A stretch of 64,000 nt of DNA from Cohnella sp. WQ 127256 (GTDB taxonomy: Bacteria > Bacillota > Bacilli > Paenibacillales > Paenibacillaceae): the NCBI RefSeq assembly GCF_024519285.1, contig NZ_JAMZCY010000002.1, positions 186,001 through 250,000 of the forward strand, given 5' to 3'. The translations under genes were made by a program, and so were the position numbers. Position 1 is the stretch's first letter. Each line of letters begins with the position of its first letter. The notes under the pieces are model-generated. The model was given only the letters and a program-made list of their open reading frames with translations. It had not been told where the DNA came from and searched no databases. This document shows positions 30,539 to 41,200 of this stretch, in pieces.

Positions 30539-32458
30539 TCAGAAAGGATTTAGAACATGGAAGAACACATTCGGTGAAGCCATGCGGTAATAATAGCTGC
30601 ACCAGCCAATTCCTTTGTTATTAAATCGGTTAGAGGAACTGAAGATTAAGCGCTCTTGCTCGAGCTCTTCGATTCGATTGATCCGACCATCAACGTAGTC
30701 GAGAAGCCTGAACGAAGCAGTATCCAGTCGACTGATGACTCCGCCGTAACGGATGTCGATGACTTCCCAGCCGAATGACTTGAACATACGCAGCCATTGG
30801 GTGCGGTGTGCCAAGCGAAGCTCGCGAACAGCTTCCGCGATCGCTGGCAGTTCGTCCGTCGCCACGCGTCTCAAAGTATCCATATCCTTAGCATCATAAG
30901 CCTGCTTCAGCACGATACCGATCTCGCTTTTGCGTTTAAGCACAGCAGAAAGCTTCTCAGGTACCTCGAACAAATAATCTAGCTCGGCATCAGCGTCACG
31001 TTTATCGTGAATTCGTTGTTCCAATGCGGCATAGTGGGCAGCAATGTCCAAGCCTTCAATTTGCTTATCGAACTGTCCGAGCAACACATCTTGATAGAGC
31101 AGGAACTTGGAAGGATTGCTTTGCTTGCGGTTATTCGGCTCGGAGCCTGGTGTCTCGTCCAGATCCTTCATCAGCATGAAAGTGTCTGCTTCAATGCCCG
31201 TACAGAATTTTACCCGTTCTGCAAGCTGCTCCCAGCTTGGCTTATCCTCTGAATACGCATGTTCCGCATAAAGTTGCAAACCGAGTAACGCTGCGAATGG
31301 ATTGCCCTCGTTACCGTCATCGCCCCACATCGTCGCGTATACCTCGCGGATGCCTTCCTTTTTACACACTTGCAGCGCTACGTCCGAAGCGTTCAGCGAC
31401 ATACCGTAATTTACGCCAAATGTGTTGAAAATCCATACCGCACCTGCGAAGACCAGATTGCAGCCGATCGGCCTGTGATTAGCAATGACCCTCTCGTAAT
31501 CCTCTGGCTCCATATGGACGTAATCCCAATACACCATATCGATGTCTTTAGGGATGCGACGAGCCATCTCCTCGGGAATTGTAGTGTTTTTATCGTAATA
31601 GTTGCTTTCTGTTCCGGCATTCCCAACAGCTAGCTTTAAGAACATATCGCTCCACATCATCGGCTTCAAGCCGAGGCGACGCGTAACGACGAGCACCTTC
31701 TCCAGATGCGCGGTCATGATGTCGAAGCGGCTCTCGTAGCCGTTACGGTCCAAATATTTGCCGCGGCCTAGCTCTTCCGCTTCGTCCATGCCGACATGAA
31801 TTTTACGGCTGCGGAACGGCGAGCTAGCTGCCAAAATCATTTTCTCAACTAGTGCATCCGAGCGTTCATCCCCGACTAACAAAGCACCTTTCGTATCGCG
31901 ATAGTGTCGCACGGGCTCCCATTTCAGGAACTCCTCTAAGTGCGCCAGCGTCTGTATGCTCGGAAAAGCCTCAATACCGAATTGGTCGGCGTAATCGTCG
32001 ATTTCCTTCAGCTCTGCTTGCGAATAACGACCGCGCATGTACCCGAAGTACGGCTCATCATCGACTTCATAGGTATCCTCCATATATAACATGACGGTGT
32101 TCATCCCCATCAGGGCCAACTTGTTCAACATGACTTTGAAGCTGTCCAGCGTGAGTATCGCGTTGCGAGACAGATCGAACATCGGTCCGACCTCATCGAA
32201 CTGCTGCTTCTCCCGAATATGGAAGGATTCACCCTTGCGACTATGTTGCACAAGCAAGCCAAGCGCTCGGAAAAATTGATGCTTCTTTCCGTAACGAATA
32301 TAGGCTTCGCCTTGTTCTCGGCCGACTTCAAGATCGCCTTCTGACGGTTCTACCCGAACAAGTAATCCATCTTCACTCAACTCGATTCCAAGCTCTGGCA
32401 ATAGCATCTCAATACCAGACTGTACAGCGGATAAGTCGCCATCGAAGCGCAAATTCAT
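30539..32458 (-). CDS. GH20-type beta-N-acetylhexosaminidase
   Basis: 639 residues from ATG 32458, which has AGGAGG 9 bases upstream; the ATG at 32482 precedes that site and is rejected. An N-terminal alpha/beta domain (about 1-90) precedes the TIM barrel, which starts 'GPMFDLSRNAILTLDSFKVM' and holds the catalytic Asp-Glu pair in 'IHVGMDEAEELG' at residues 225-226. 'MMWSDMFLKLA' and 'YWDYVHMEPEDY' are further barrel strands. There is no signal peptide, so it probably hydrolyses imported chito- or glycan-derived oligosaccharides in the cytoplasm. A LacI-type palindrome covers its promoter. The C-terminal 180 residues are helical. Confidence 0.85.
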   Translation of the reverse strand: MNLRFDGDLSAVQSGIEMLLPELGIELSEDGLLVRVEPSEGDLEVGREQGEAYIRYGKKHQFFRALGLLVQHSRKGESFHIREKQQFDEVGPMFDLSRNAILTLDSFKVMLNKLALMGMNTVMLYMEDTYEVDDEPYFGYMRGRYSQAELKEIDDYADQFGIEAFPSIQTLAHLEEFLKWEPVRHYRDTKGALLVGDERSDALVEKMILAASSPFRSRKIHVGMDEAEELGRGKYLDRNGYESRFDIMTAHLEKVLVVTRRLGLKPMMWSDMFLKLAVGNAGTESNYYDKNTTIPEEMARRIPKDIDMVYWDYVHMEPEDYERVIANHRPIGCNLVFAGAVWIFNTFGVNYGMSLNASDVALQVCKKEGIREVYATMWGDDGNEGNPFAALLGLQLYAEHAYSEDKPSWEQLAERVKFCTGIEADTFMLMKDLDETPGSEPNNRKQSNPSKFLLYQDVLLGQFDKQIEGLDIAAHYAALEQRIHDKRDADAELDYLFEVPEKLSAVLKRKSEIGIVLKQAYDAKDMDTLRRVATDELPAIAEAVRELRLAHRTQWLRMFKSFGWEVIDIRYGGVISRLDTASFRLLDYVDGRINRIEELEQERLIFSSSNRFNNKGIGWCSYYYRMASPNVFFHVLNPF

Positions 32459-32514
32459 TTGTAAATTCCTCCTGAACCTCATTGGGTGTAGGTAAGACTT
32501 ATTTCGATACTAAA

Positions 32515-32536
32515 AACATTATAACGTTATGTTGTT
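32515..32536. promoter_or_regulatory. LacI-type operator over the GH20 promoter
   Basis: A 22-bp interrupted palindrome, AACATTATAACGTTATGTTG plus two bases, with a 10-bp core ATAACGTTAT centred on CG. On the minus strand it contains TATAAT, a consensus -10, 57-78 bases before the ATG. Sites centred on CG are typical of LacI/GalR repressors; a catabolite (cre) site fits less well because the outer TG/CA is missing. Confidence 0.6.
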
Positions 32537-32790
32537 ATTGTTTCTATGTTATTTTAATGGATCATAATTTGATAATTCAGTATGAAGATCGAGATCCCTG
32601 CGATAAGGCTGACCTGATAGGTGGGAAAGGTCATCTTCCTTGTGAAATCACCAAAAGAAGATAAATCTCAACCGAATCAAGAAATCAATTTGCAACGATA
32701 TTAACTAGAATATGATAGTGATCCTGAAAAAAATAAGAGAAGTAAGCATGAAGCGTAAATCATAATTTAAGTAAATTGGAGCAATACGAT

Positions 32791-32985
32791 ATGATCTCAT
32801 TTCCGAAGTTGCAACCCGATCGGCTTCTTGAACGTCTGGTAAACCCCAAAGGGCAAATTCGTATGGTTCTGGATACGGATACCTACAATGAAATCGATGA
32901 CCAGTTAGCAGTGGTCTACGCGATGAAATCCCAGGTCTATTCTCAGATAATCGCTCGAAAAAAGATAAGTCTCTTAAGAGAATAA
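32791..32985 (+). pseudogene. Truncated nucleoside hydrolase (N-terminal fragment)
   Basis: ATG 32791 lies behind TTGGAG. The product begins 'MISFPKLQPDRLLERLVNPK' and carries 'MVLDTDTYNEIDDQLAVVYA', the calcium-binding DTDxxxxxDD motif of IU-type nucleoside hydrolases. After 'YAMKS' the frame becomes unrelated and ends at residue 64, whereas intact enzymes are about 300 residues. Most of the gene has been lost by deletion. Confidence 0.75.
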
Positions 32986-33739
32986 ACGAAAATCTATTAA
33001 TAACAGAGAGATCGAGAGAATCCTAGAGTAAATACTACCCCTATTTTATTATTTGAATAGTCTGAATATTTGATCTATTCATTGAGTAGAGTTATGATAG
33101 GGACATCAAACGAACACCATCTTATCTCTCTTACAGCTCGATTATCCAGCTTCAGGCGAACTAATCGTGACCAAACGGCGATTCAAGAAAGACGAATCGG
33201 CCCGGCTCACACCCAATAAATCATCGCCTGGACTGCATAATACACATTTGACACAGAAGGGAGAATCATCCGATGACGTAGCGTGAGGCGAAGCATGCTA
33301 GATAACCTCCCAGCATGTGGGTATCCGATGTAAGCGAATTTACGTAAGAAGTTAAGTGATAAGAACGACTTAATACGAACGAAGTAATATGATAGATTAA
33401 GGTAAGTAGTTATATATGAAGTTAAGTAATTGAGTTTAAGTAAGGTAAAGTAATTGATGTTATATTAATGAAGTGAAAAATCTGAAACGATGTGCGTGAG
33501 AAGCATATACCGGAGGTTTCTTTTTAACAAATGAATAGCGTATCGAACTATTAGCCCCGTTCATGGACATCCATGGATGGGGCTTTGATGTTGAAAATTT
33601 TTACATATGTGCAACTTTATTCTCTATTTATCGTTTAATGATTAATGACACAGTGATAACTTCTTAGAGGAATTTAATGATAACTTCAGCAATGGATTGT
33701 GTCTAATCGTTCTTCAACGAGAGGCTAGGTGTAATTTTT
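32986..33739. other. Decayed A+T-rich intergenic DNA
   Basis: No gene was found on either strand. From about 33340 to 33480 the sequence is a degenerate string of TAAGTAA/GAAGTTAAG-like words. A G+C-richer patch near 33170-33300 has only short frames. One terminator-like hairpin and the leader of the next gene complete the region. Confidence 0.5.
33553..33587 (+). terminator. Terminator-like hairpin
   Basis: AGCCCC at 33553-33558 pairs with GGGGCT at 33579-33584, with an inner CATGG/CCATG stem and a short TTT after it. It is probably a relic of a lost gene. Confidence 0.5.
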
Positions 33740-34765
33740 ATGTCAATTATTCGTTCCAAGTCTGTGCTATTCAGAATGTTTGTTTTAGCTTGTAGCTTGT
33801 TTCTCGTTATTCCTGCTGTAAATACATTTGCCGCTGAAAAAGATAGCGTCTCCACAAAGCCAGTATTGGTGGATGCTGTAATCAAGGTAGGAAGTACGAC
33901 GGCTGTCGTTAATGGCAAGAAAATGACCATTCAGCCGATCTACGATAATAAAGGTGTGATGATGGTGCCTGTAAGTCTACTAATTAGGGCATTTCATCTC
34001 AATTACAGCTATGATCGGTCGGATAAGACCCTTAGATTTGATACTCGCATGTACTCCTATCACCATATCACTGCGCAAATTGGAAAAGTAAATGGTTCGG
34101 ATAATAGCAAGGGAGTTAAGCTTTCTGCCGCTCCAGTAGAGAAGATGGGCTCCATTATGGTCCCACTGCGAAACATGGTAGAGCTTCTTGGAGGAACGGT
34201 AACCTATAAAGCTTCAACGAAGGAAGTCCGTATTCTAGCCTACGAGAATCCTATTCTTGATGCTGAGAAGCGGACAGGTGACAGTCGCTATTCTTGGTCC
34301 ATGAGTGCCTTGAATCAAATGGAGGTAGTACCTCAGACTGAACCCGATGAGTGGCAGGTTATTAAAGGGAAATACAATAAAGGTAATATAGATGGTTTCA
34401 GTGTCTTCGTGAAGGTTACGGAGAAGAACGAGGATCTGACGCTCGAAGGCTTGAGGCAGCAAGGAATTACTCTGATTGGTGAGCAAATCTTCAAGCATCC
34501 AGCCGGCGACTTCATCGTCACATCAACAAAGTACCAAATTGCCGACCCTTGGGCGGGCTCCAAGATTGTAAATGAACAGACATGGAGATTAGAGAAGGAC
34601 GGACACTATTACTATATTAAGTTCTATCAAGAGAACAATGGGATGGTAGAGAATTACTATGCCGAGCTGGAGCGTATTGCTCATAAAGTAATGGAAACCT
34701 TTCAAACAACGATAGACGTCAAAGATTCTAATCTAATAGATGTTGCAAGCCCAGCTAAAAGGTAA
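33740..34765 (+). CDS. Secreted stalk-domain (copper amine oxidase N-like) protein
   Basis: 341 residues. A signal peptide ends near 'VNTFAAEK'. Residues 45-165 form two copper-amine-oxidase-N (stalk) units: 'MMVPVSLLIRAF' and 'MVPLRNMVELLGGTVTYKAS' are the characteristic 'vPlR' strand-helix parts. Residues 170-325 form an uncharacterised alpha/beta domain resembling a surface-protein module. No SLH or sortase motif. The stalk domain is a structural unit common in Paenibacillus exported proteins; here it has no link with copper. The protein is probably released or wall-associated. Function unknown. Confidence 0.75.
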   Translation: MSIIRSKSVLFRMFVLACSLFLVIPAVNTFAAEKDSVSTKPVLVDAVIKVGSTTAVVNGKKMTIQPIYDNKGVMMVPVSLLIRAFHLNYSYDRSDKTLRFDTRMYSYHHITAQIGKVNGSDNSKGVKLSAAPVEKMGSIMVPLRNMVELLGGTVTYKASTKEVRILAYENPILDAEKRTGDSRYSWSMSALNQMEVVPQTEPDEWQVIKGKYNKGNIDGFSVFVKVTEKNEDLTLEGLRQQGITLIGEQIFKHPAGDFIVTSTKYQIADPWAGSKIVNEQTWRLEKDGHYYYIKFYQENNGMVENYYAELERIAHKVMETFQTTIDVKDSNLIDVASPAKR

Positions 34766-34821
34766 GAAGAGTGACAAGGGATAAATGGTTATAAAGAAGG
34801 GGCGCTTGTATGGCGCAACCT

Positions 34822-34876
34822 AGGGGTATTCCGAAGACTGCTAAATTAGCGGTTGTGGGAATACCTTATTTTTTTA
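34822..34876 (+). terminator. Intrinsic terminator of the stalk-domain gene
   Basis: AGGGGTATTCC at 34822-34832 pairs with GGGAATACCTT at 34857-34867, followed by ATTTTTTTTA. The loop has a further small stem. Confidence 0.85.
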
Positions 34877-34889
34877 TAAAAAATGTAAA

Positions 34890-34921
34890 TTTGTCATATG
34901 ACAAAGTGATGACAGCTGTCA
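34890..34921. promoter_or_regulatory. Two-part palindrome before the 998-residue SLH gene
   Basis: TTTGTCATATGACAAA (perfect, 16 bp) at 34890-34905 and TGACAGCTGTCA (perfect, 12 bp) at 34910-34921. The same pair with the same 20-bp spacing occurs at 38105 before the next SLH gene, so it is likely to be a binding site for a shared regulator. Confidence 0.65.
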
Positions 34922-35017
34922 CTAGGCGATTTGGGGTGATTTGTATATATTTGTTGATATGCCTATGGATGATAGGTCAATAGGTCTAATTGATATGGTC
35001 GAGAAGGAGATTACACA

Positions 35018-38014
35018 ATGCCAACAAGTATGTCTATAAGAAAGAGTTTAGTTCTGTTTTTATGTTTGGCTCTAATCGTAAGCTGGGGTGTAACGCTTAA
35101 GCCTGCCTCATCCCATGCAGCAGACCCTTCCTTAGCGTCTCCGTTGTTGGAAAGCCCGGTAGATGGTTCTTTCATTAATTCTTCAGCATTTACCCTTCAA
35201 TGGAGCGCAACGAACGGAGCTGAGTATTATTACTTGATGGTTGCCACTGATGCCGACTTCGATGACTTGGTGTTTGACCGTGGACTTCAGCAAAATTCCT
35301 TTGATGTTACAGGGTTGGTGAGAGGAATAGAATATTATTGGCAAGTCGAAGTGTATGATGCTGATGATAATTTCTTATCGGTATCTGATGTCTCTCGTTT
35401 CAAGGTGTTTACCGATAGTGAGGCAAAGCCTATGAATCAGCCGGTGGAGACACTGTATTCGGGTACAGAAGTGACTCTCGATGGGGACAAGCTTGAATAC
35501 ACTGATGATACTACTTACGATGTCATCGAGCTTCCATTTCCGTTTACTTTCTATGGGGAGACCTATGAGGATATCTATGCTACTTCCAATGGCTATCTCT
35601 TGTTCGATCCGGACATATCGGTCTCAAAAATCGCTCCATTTCATTATGATCTATATGTGACTACAAAGAGCAAAGTCGTATATACGACTATCGGAGACGC
35701 TCCGAATCGGAAATTCGTGATGCAATATACGAATATGCTGACCTACAATAAAAGGAACAGTACTACCCCCTTTGGGACCTTCCAAATTATACTATATGAG
35801 TCGACGAATAATATTCAATTTCAATATCCTTATCTTGTAGGACTTACTCATGGTTATGACGCATTTGGCGCCAATGCCCGGATAGGGATTTTTAGCGACA
35901 CGGACGCTGTTAAATTTTCCGATGGACAGAAGAGCTTAAGGGAGAAGCAAGCGATTAGGTTTACACCATCTACGGATGAAGGCAGTTATATGATGTCAGG
36001 TGATGCCGATTACGAATCTATATTGTTGATCCCTGATACATTCCCTGACACCTCGTTATTGGGGAGTCCAGCGGATGGTTCATATGTAACTAGTGTATCC
36101 CCGGCACTTAACTTCAATTGGGCTAATGAGAGCGATGCAACCAAATATAGATTATTAGTATCCACGAATGCTGAGTTTATGAACGTTGTTAAAGATGAAG
36201 TAGGAATTACGAGCACTTCCGTCGACCTAAGCGGATTGGAGGAAGGCACGAAGTATTATTGGAAAGTCGTTGCTTACAATGCAACTGGCAATTATACGTT
36301 TTCCAACACGAATCAATTTGTGACGATAGAATCGAATCCGTCGATAACCGTTGAGACTGACAACGCAAGTTTGATAACTTCCATGACGGCGACAGTCGGA
36401 GGAAATGTTTCCGCTACTGGCATTGCACCGGTTGCAGAGCGGGGAATTGTATATTCCTTAAATGCCAATCCGACTTATAGCGATAATAAAGTCGCAGCCG
36501 CCACAGGCGGAACAGGCGTCTTTACGGTTGATCTCGCTGGACTTCAATCCAATTCGACCTATCATGTTCGTGCGTATGCGATTAGCGAAGGCAGAATTAC
36601 TTACGGACAAGATGTTTCTTTTACTACATTACGCTCTACAGCGAGCTTGAGTTCGTTGAGCCTGAGCGGAGTCGCATTAAATGAATCTGTAAGCGGAAGC
36701 GTTTATTCGTATACGGCAAGGGTGCCTTACTCTGTGTCTAGCACCGCCGTGACAGCTACGGTGAACGAGGCGGTTTATCGTAGCGTAACCGCGAACGTGT
36801 ACAATAGCGGAAATTCACTTGTGTTTGGTCCGATCAACTTGGCAAGTGGAGTAATGAGCAGCGCAATTCCACTTAACGTGGGTATGAATAAAATCGAAAT
36901 CGTCGTCTTGTCCCTGGACGATACGGGCACCACCTACACGGTAACTGTAACTCGTGCTGCGGCAGCTACTCCTCCAAGCGGAGGCGGTGGTGGCGGCCCG
37001 AGCACGGTGACATCGAAGAATGGGAAGCTCACTCTTCCAGTAGGTAAAGCAGGAGAAGTCAGCCTGGATAATGAAATCGAGTTAATCATTCCGGCTAATG
37101 CTTCCAAGAAGCAACTGGAGCTTACAATCGAGAAAATGTTGAGCACACAAGGTTTACTTAGCAATAAAGAGATTCTAGCGAGCTCAGTCTTCGAAATTCT
37201 GAAGAATTTCACGGAAAACTTCGATAAACCGGTCACAATTACATTATCATTCGACCCATCGAAATTGAAGAGCGGCCAGACGGTAGCGATCTTCTACTAC
37301 GATGAAGTGAAGAAGGTTTGGGTAAAAGTCGAAGGTGGCAAGATCAGCAAAAATCGCATCAGTGCAGACGTTAATCACTTCACGAAGTTTGCAGCACTCG
37401 TTGTAGATGAGAAAACAGGCTTGCCTATAACGGAGCAATCGACGGAACAACCGAAAGATACGACAACGGAAGTTAAATTCAGTGACATCAAGGGTCACTG
37501 GGCAGAAGTAAGTATCAAGCAAGCCGTATACAGCGGCATCGTGAAAGGCTACACAGACGGCACGTTCAAGCCGAACGCGACTGTAACACGCGCTGAATTC
37601 GCAGTAATGCTGATGAACGCGCTGAAGCCATCAGGTAACGGTGCGGAATTAAGCTTCTCAGATAATGCGAAGATTGGAAGCTGGGCGCAGAAAGCGATCG
37701 CGCAAGCGGTACAAGCTAACATCATCAAGGGCTTCTCGGACGGCACGTTCCGTCCGAACGAACAATTGACACGCGCCGAGATGGCATCGATTATCGCCAA
37801 CGCGCTCAAGCTGACTGCTGAAGCGAATGCTACTACTGGATTCGCCGATGACAGCAGCATCCCAACATGGGCGAAAGGCGCAGTAAGCGCATTGAAGAAG
37901 CTTGAACTCGTATCAGGCAAAGGCGGCAACAAGTTCGATCCTAAAGCGACAACAACAAGAGCAGAGGCTGTAACTGTGCTTCTGAAAATGCTAGAGCAAG
38001 CGAGTAAGAAATAA
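35018..38014 (+). CDS. S-layer-anchored multidomain surface protein (998 residues)
   Basis: ATG with AAGGAGA upstream; signal peptide to about 'SSHAAD' (residue 34). Then a fibronectin III-like domain ('YYWQVEVYDADD'), an all-beta domain with 'FPFTFYGETYEDIYATSNGY' at about residues 170-190, a second fibronectin III-like domain, a further beta-rich unit, a cadherin-like sandwich ('SLSGVALNES', 'YTARVPYS'), a GGGGG linker, a ZU5-like domain ('GKLTLPVGKAGEVSLDNEIE') and three SLH domains (about 825-998). It should be secreted and held on wall polymer. The last 170 residues are nearly identical in DNA to the next gene. Its role, adhesion or a structural layer, is inferred. Confidence 0.88.
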   Translation: MPTSMSIRKSLVLFLCLALIVSWGVTLKPASSHAADPSLASPLLESPVDGSFINSSAFTLQWSATNGAEYYYLMVATDADFDDLVFDRGLQQNSFDVTGLVRGIEYYWQVEVYDADDNFLSVSDVSRFKVFTDSEAKPMNQPVETLYSGTEVTLDGDKLEYTDDTTYDVIELPFPFTFYGETYEDIYATSNGYLLFDPDISVSKIAPFHYDLYVTTKSKVVYTTIGDAPNRKFVMQYTNMLTYNKRNSTTPFGTFQIILYESTNNIQFQYPYLVGLTHGYDAFGANARIGIFSDTDAVKFSDGQKSLREKQAIRFTPSTDEGSYMMSGDADYESILLIPDTFPDTSLLGSPADGSYVTSVSPALNFNWANESDATKYRLLVSTNAEFMNVVKDEVGITSTSVDLSGLEEGTKYYWKVVAYNATGNYTFSNTNQFVTIESNPSITVETDNASLITSMTATVGGNVSATGIAPVAERGIVYSLNANPTYSDNKVAAATGGTGVFTVDLAGLQSNSTYHVRAYAISEGRITYGQDVSFTTLRSTASLSSLSLSGVALNESVSGSVYSYTARVPYSVSSTAVTATVNEAVYRSVTANVYNSGNSLVFGPINLASGVMSSAIPLNVGMNKIEIVVLSLDDTGTTYTVTVTRAAAATPPSGGGGGGPSTVTSKNGKLTLPVGKAGEVSLDNEIELIIPANASKKQLELTIEKMLSTQGLLSNKEILASSVFEILKNFTENFDKPVTITLSFDPSKLKSGQTVAIFYYDEVKKVWVKVEGGKISKNRISADVNHFTKFAALVVDEKTGLPITEQSTEQPKDTTTEVKFSDIKGHWAEVSIKQAVYSGIVKGYTDGTFKPNATVTRAEFAVMLMNALKPSGNGAELSFSDNAKIGSWAQKAIAQAVQANIIKGFSDGTFRPNEQLTRAEMASIIANALKLTAEANATTGFADDSSIPTWAKGAVSALKKLELVSGKGGNKFDPKATTTRAEAVTVLLKMLEQASKK

Positions 38015-38025
38015 GCAATTAATAG

Positions 38026-38090
38026 AAGAGGTTATTCCAATGGTGCCGTAACAGTCACCGTAGGAATAACCTCTTCCTCTGCATTTTATA
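38026..38090 (+). terminator. Terminator of the 998-residue SLH gene
   Basis: AAGAGGTTATTCC at 38026-38038 pairs perfectly with GGAATAACCTCTT at 38063-38075. The same arms recur after the next SLH gene. The T-run is weak. Confidence 0.75.
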
Positions 38091-38104
38091 CCATTAAAAT
38101 ACAA

Positions 38105-38136
38105 TTTGTCATATGACAAATCGATGACACCAGTCA
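38105..38136. promoter_or_regulatory. Two-part palindrome before the alternating-repeat SLH gene
   Basis: TTTGTCATATGACAAA at 38105-38120 and TGACACCAGTCA at 38125-38136. The first palindrome is identical to the copy at 34890, and the second is an imperfect version with the same spacing. Confidence 0.65.
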
Positions 38137-38254
38137 CTATTCGACAATGGAAATTTCCATTAGAGTTATATCCATATGAATGAATAGAGAAGTCATTCAA
38201 AGATTGATCAACTGAGGAGAAATGGATATGAACAATATTAATGGAGGTAATAGA

Positions 38255-41200
38255 ATGAGAAGTTTCAAAAAATCAATAGCTTTATTCCTTGCAATCTTAT
38301 TGCTGATAAATGTGTGGGTTCCCTCGAAGAGTTATGCGGCAGGGGGGAGCGGGGGTGATAACCTCTTTGACGTGTATTCTCACGGGAGTAGCATATATGG
38401 CTTTGTGCTTGACAGCCAAAATAACATTTATTTTATATCAGGTGCTACAATTCAGAAGTTTAACACGGCTACAGGGAATGTCATACACATCGCAGGTAAA
38501 GCTGGAGGCAGTACCACGAACGGCGCACTGGCAAAAGATGCCGATATAGGTGCCCCCAATGGATTAGCGATTGATAAGCTCGGTGATTTATATATTGCGG
38601 ATACCTATGGTCATCGTATTCTTAAGCTCACTTTTAATGGTGCTAATGATACGATCGAGACGATTGCAGGAGTTTATCAGAATTCCGTATCGAATTCGTG
38701 CCTGGCTGGTTCTTCGGTAAAAATACAGTCTCCCATCGATTTAGCGATTGGTGTAAATGCGGCTGGAGATGATATTTTATACTTCACGGGAAGTTCCAAG
38801 TGCGTTCAATCATTGAATCTCAACTACGGTCCTACCAATGGCTGGCCCGTCGAGGCGCATGTCACGTATACGAGAGGTCTGAATCAACCGAAAGCAATAA
38901 CAATGGGTCCCAACAAAGAACTGTACATTGCGGATTCTGGGGATCGTACGGTTAGAAAATATGATCCTTCAACGGACACTCTTTCTATAGTTGCGGGGAT
39001 AAGTGGCTCGGAAGGTGATAGTCTATTTTCCGGAGAAGGCTCGCAGGCGACTGCTGTTGCTTTAAAAAGCCCAGCGGGCGTTGCGGTAGACAATGCTGGA
39101 AACCTCTATATTACCGATTCGGCGTATCACATGATCTTTAAGGTAAACACAAGCGGACAGATTAGCAGATTCGCGGGAACCGGAACGGCTGGAACAGCTG
39201 GTAATGACGGTCCAGCGATTGACGCTCAATTGAACACGCCTAAAGGACTTGAATTTGGAAGAAACGGAGAGCTTTATGTCATTACTTCGAATAAAGAAGT
39301 CAAGGTTGTTCAAAAGGGTTTTAAAGTCCTGTATAACGGAAACGGCAGCACTGGGGGAAGTGCACCGGAGTCTAAAATTTATAATCACGGTACGGTGGTA
39401 ACGGCATCGGATAAAGGAAGTCTCGTAAAAACGAATGCTACTTTCGAAAGTTGGAGTACCCAGGCGGATGGTAACGGAACAACCTACATGGCAGGAGCCC
39501 AACTACCCGCGCCAGAGAGTGCTTTGACGTTGTATGCCAAATGGAAGCTCAACGGGTATGCGCTGAATTACGTCGCGGGGGAGGGCGGAACGATCACGGG
39601 CAATCTCTCCCAAGTGATTACTCATGGAGGAAGCGGGACTGCGGTAACAGCAAAAGCGAATACGGGGTATGTTTTCGAGAAGTGGTCCGACGGGAAGACG
39701 ACCGCGACTCGTACCGACAGCAACGTAACGGGCAATCTCAATATTACTGCCCAATTCAAAGAACTCAAGTATAAGGTCACCTATATCGTTAACGGAGGCG
39801 TTGAAATACCGGTTGAAGATGTTGGGGTAAACGGTTATGCTTCCAATCCGACGCCAACAAGAGAGGGCCATGCGTTCAAAGGCTGGTTCGCAGATAGCTA
39901 TTTAATGACTACAATTCATTTGCCGTCCGTGCCGATCGTAAAAGATACGACGGTATACGCTAAGTGGGAGATTAACCTATACTGGCTGAATTATTCGGCG
40001 GGTGAAAATGGAACGATTACGGGGAACCTGACTCAGCTTAATTTGCCTTACGGTAGTAATGGGACTACTGTCACAGCGGTACCGAATTCGGGCTATGTAT
40101 TCCATAGTTGGTCCGATGGTAATACAGACGCAATACGCACAGACAAGAACGTATCAAAGAATATCTCCGCAGGCGCAAGTTTTGTAAAGGCGTACAACGT
40201 GACATTTGCTGTCAATGGGGGCACTGCAGTTCCGCCTCAGTTAGTTAGAAACAACGGCAAGGTTACGGATCCGGGTACGACTAGAGAAGGTTACGATCTC
40301 GTTGGCTGGTACTCTGACAGCGCCATGCAAATCCCATTCGACCTTGCGTATAATCAAGTTTTACGGGATCTCACTTTGTATGCGAAGTGGAAGATTAAAT
40401 CCTATACGTTAACCTACACGGCGGGACCAAATGGTAAGGTGAACGATGCGCCATTCGTTACGCGTAACGTGAATCATGGCGCGAGCGGCCCGGTGGTTAC
40501 GGCCGAGCCGGATCAGGGTTACGTGTTCGTTAAGTGGAGCGATAACAAGACAGAGAAATCTCGTACGGATCTGAACGTGACTGCGAATCTGAACGTGACG
40601 GCAAACTTCGATCTTCTTAAACACAAAGTAAGCTTTGTGAGTAACGGGGGCACCCCGGTTGAGAGTCTGGACGTAGTCGATCAAAACACTGTTGAATTGC
40701 CAACACCTCCAACCAAACCGGGACATGGCTTCGTAGAATGGTATACGGATATAGAGCTGGAACATAAGTTTGTTTCTACGACGCCGATTACTAAGATCAC
40801 GACCTTGTATGCCGGATGGAAGGCTAACGAGTACACGCTGAACTATACTGCTGGTGACAATGGAACGCTTACCGGAACCGCGGTGCAAACCGTGGAGTAT
40901 AACAAGAATGGTAACCAAGTAACGGCGGTTCCGAATACAGGTTACGAGTTCGAGAAGTGGTCTGATGGAAAGACAAGCGCAGCTCGACAGGACAATAATG
41001 TAGCTGGAGATATTAGTGTAACTGCACAATTTGCCAAGCTGTACTCTGTATCGTTTATTGTTTACGGAGGCACTCCGGTAGCGGCTCAGAGCGTCGCTAA
41101 CAATAAATTCGCAACTGCACCGACGATAACGAAAGAGGGCTATGGCTTTGCGGGATGGTACACAGACAGTAGTTTTAATACGCCATTTAACTTAGCAACT

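Noticed and set aside
32482-32664. Frame containing 'ADLIGGKGHLP', reminiscent of PEP-utilising enzymes
   Set aside because: The likeness is limited to a few residues, and there is no ribosome site; it lies on the leader of the GH20 gene.
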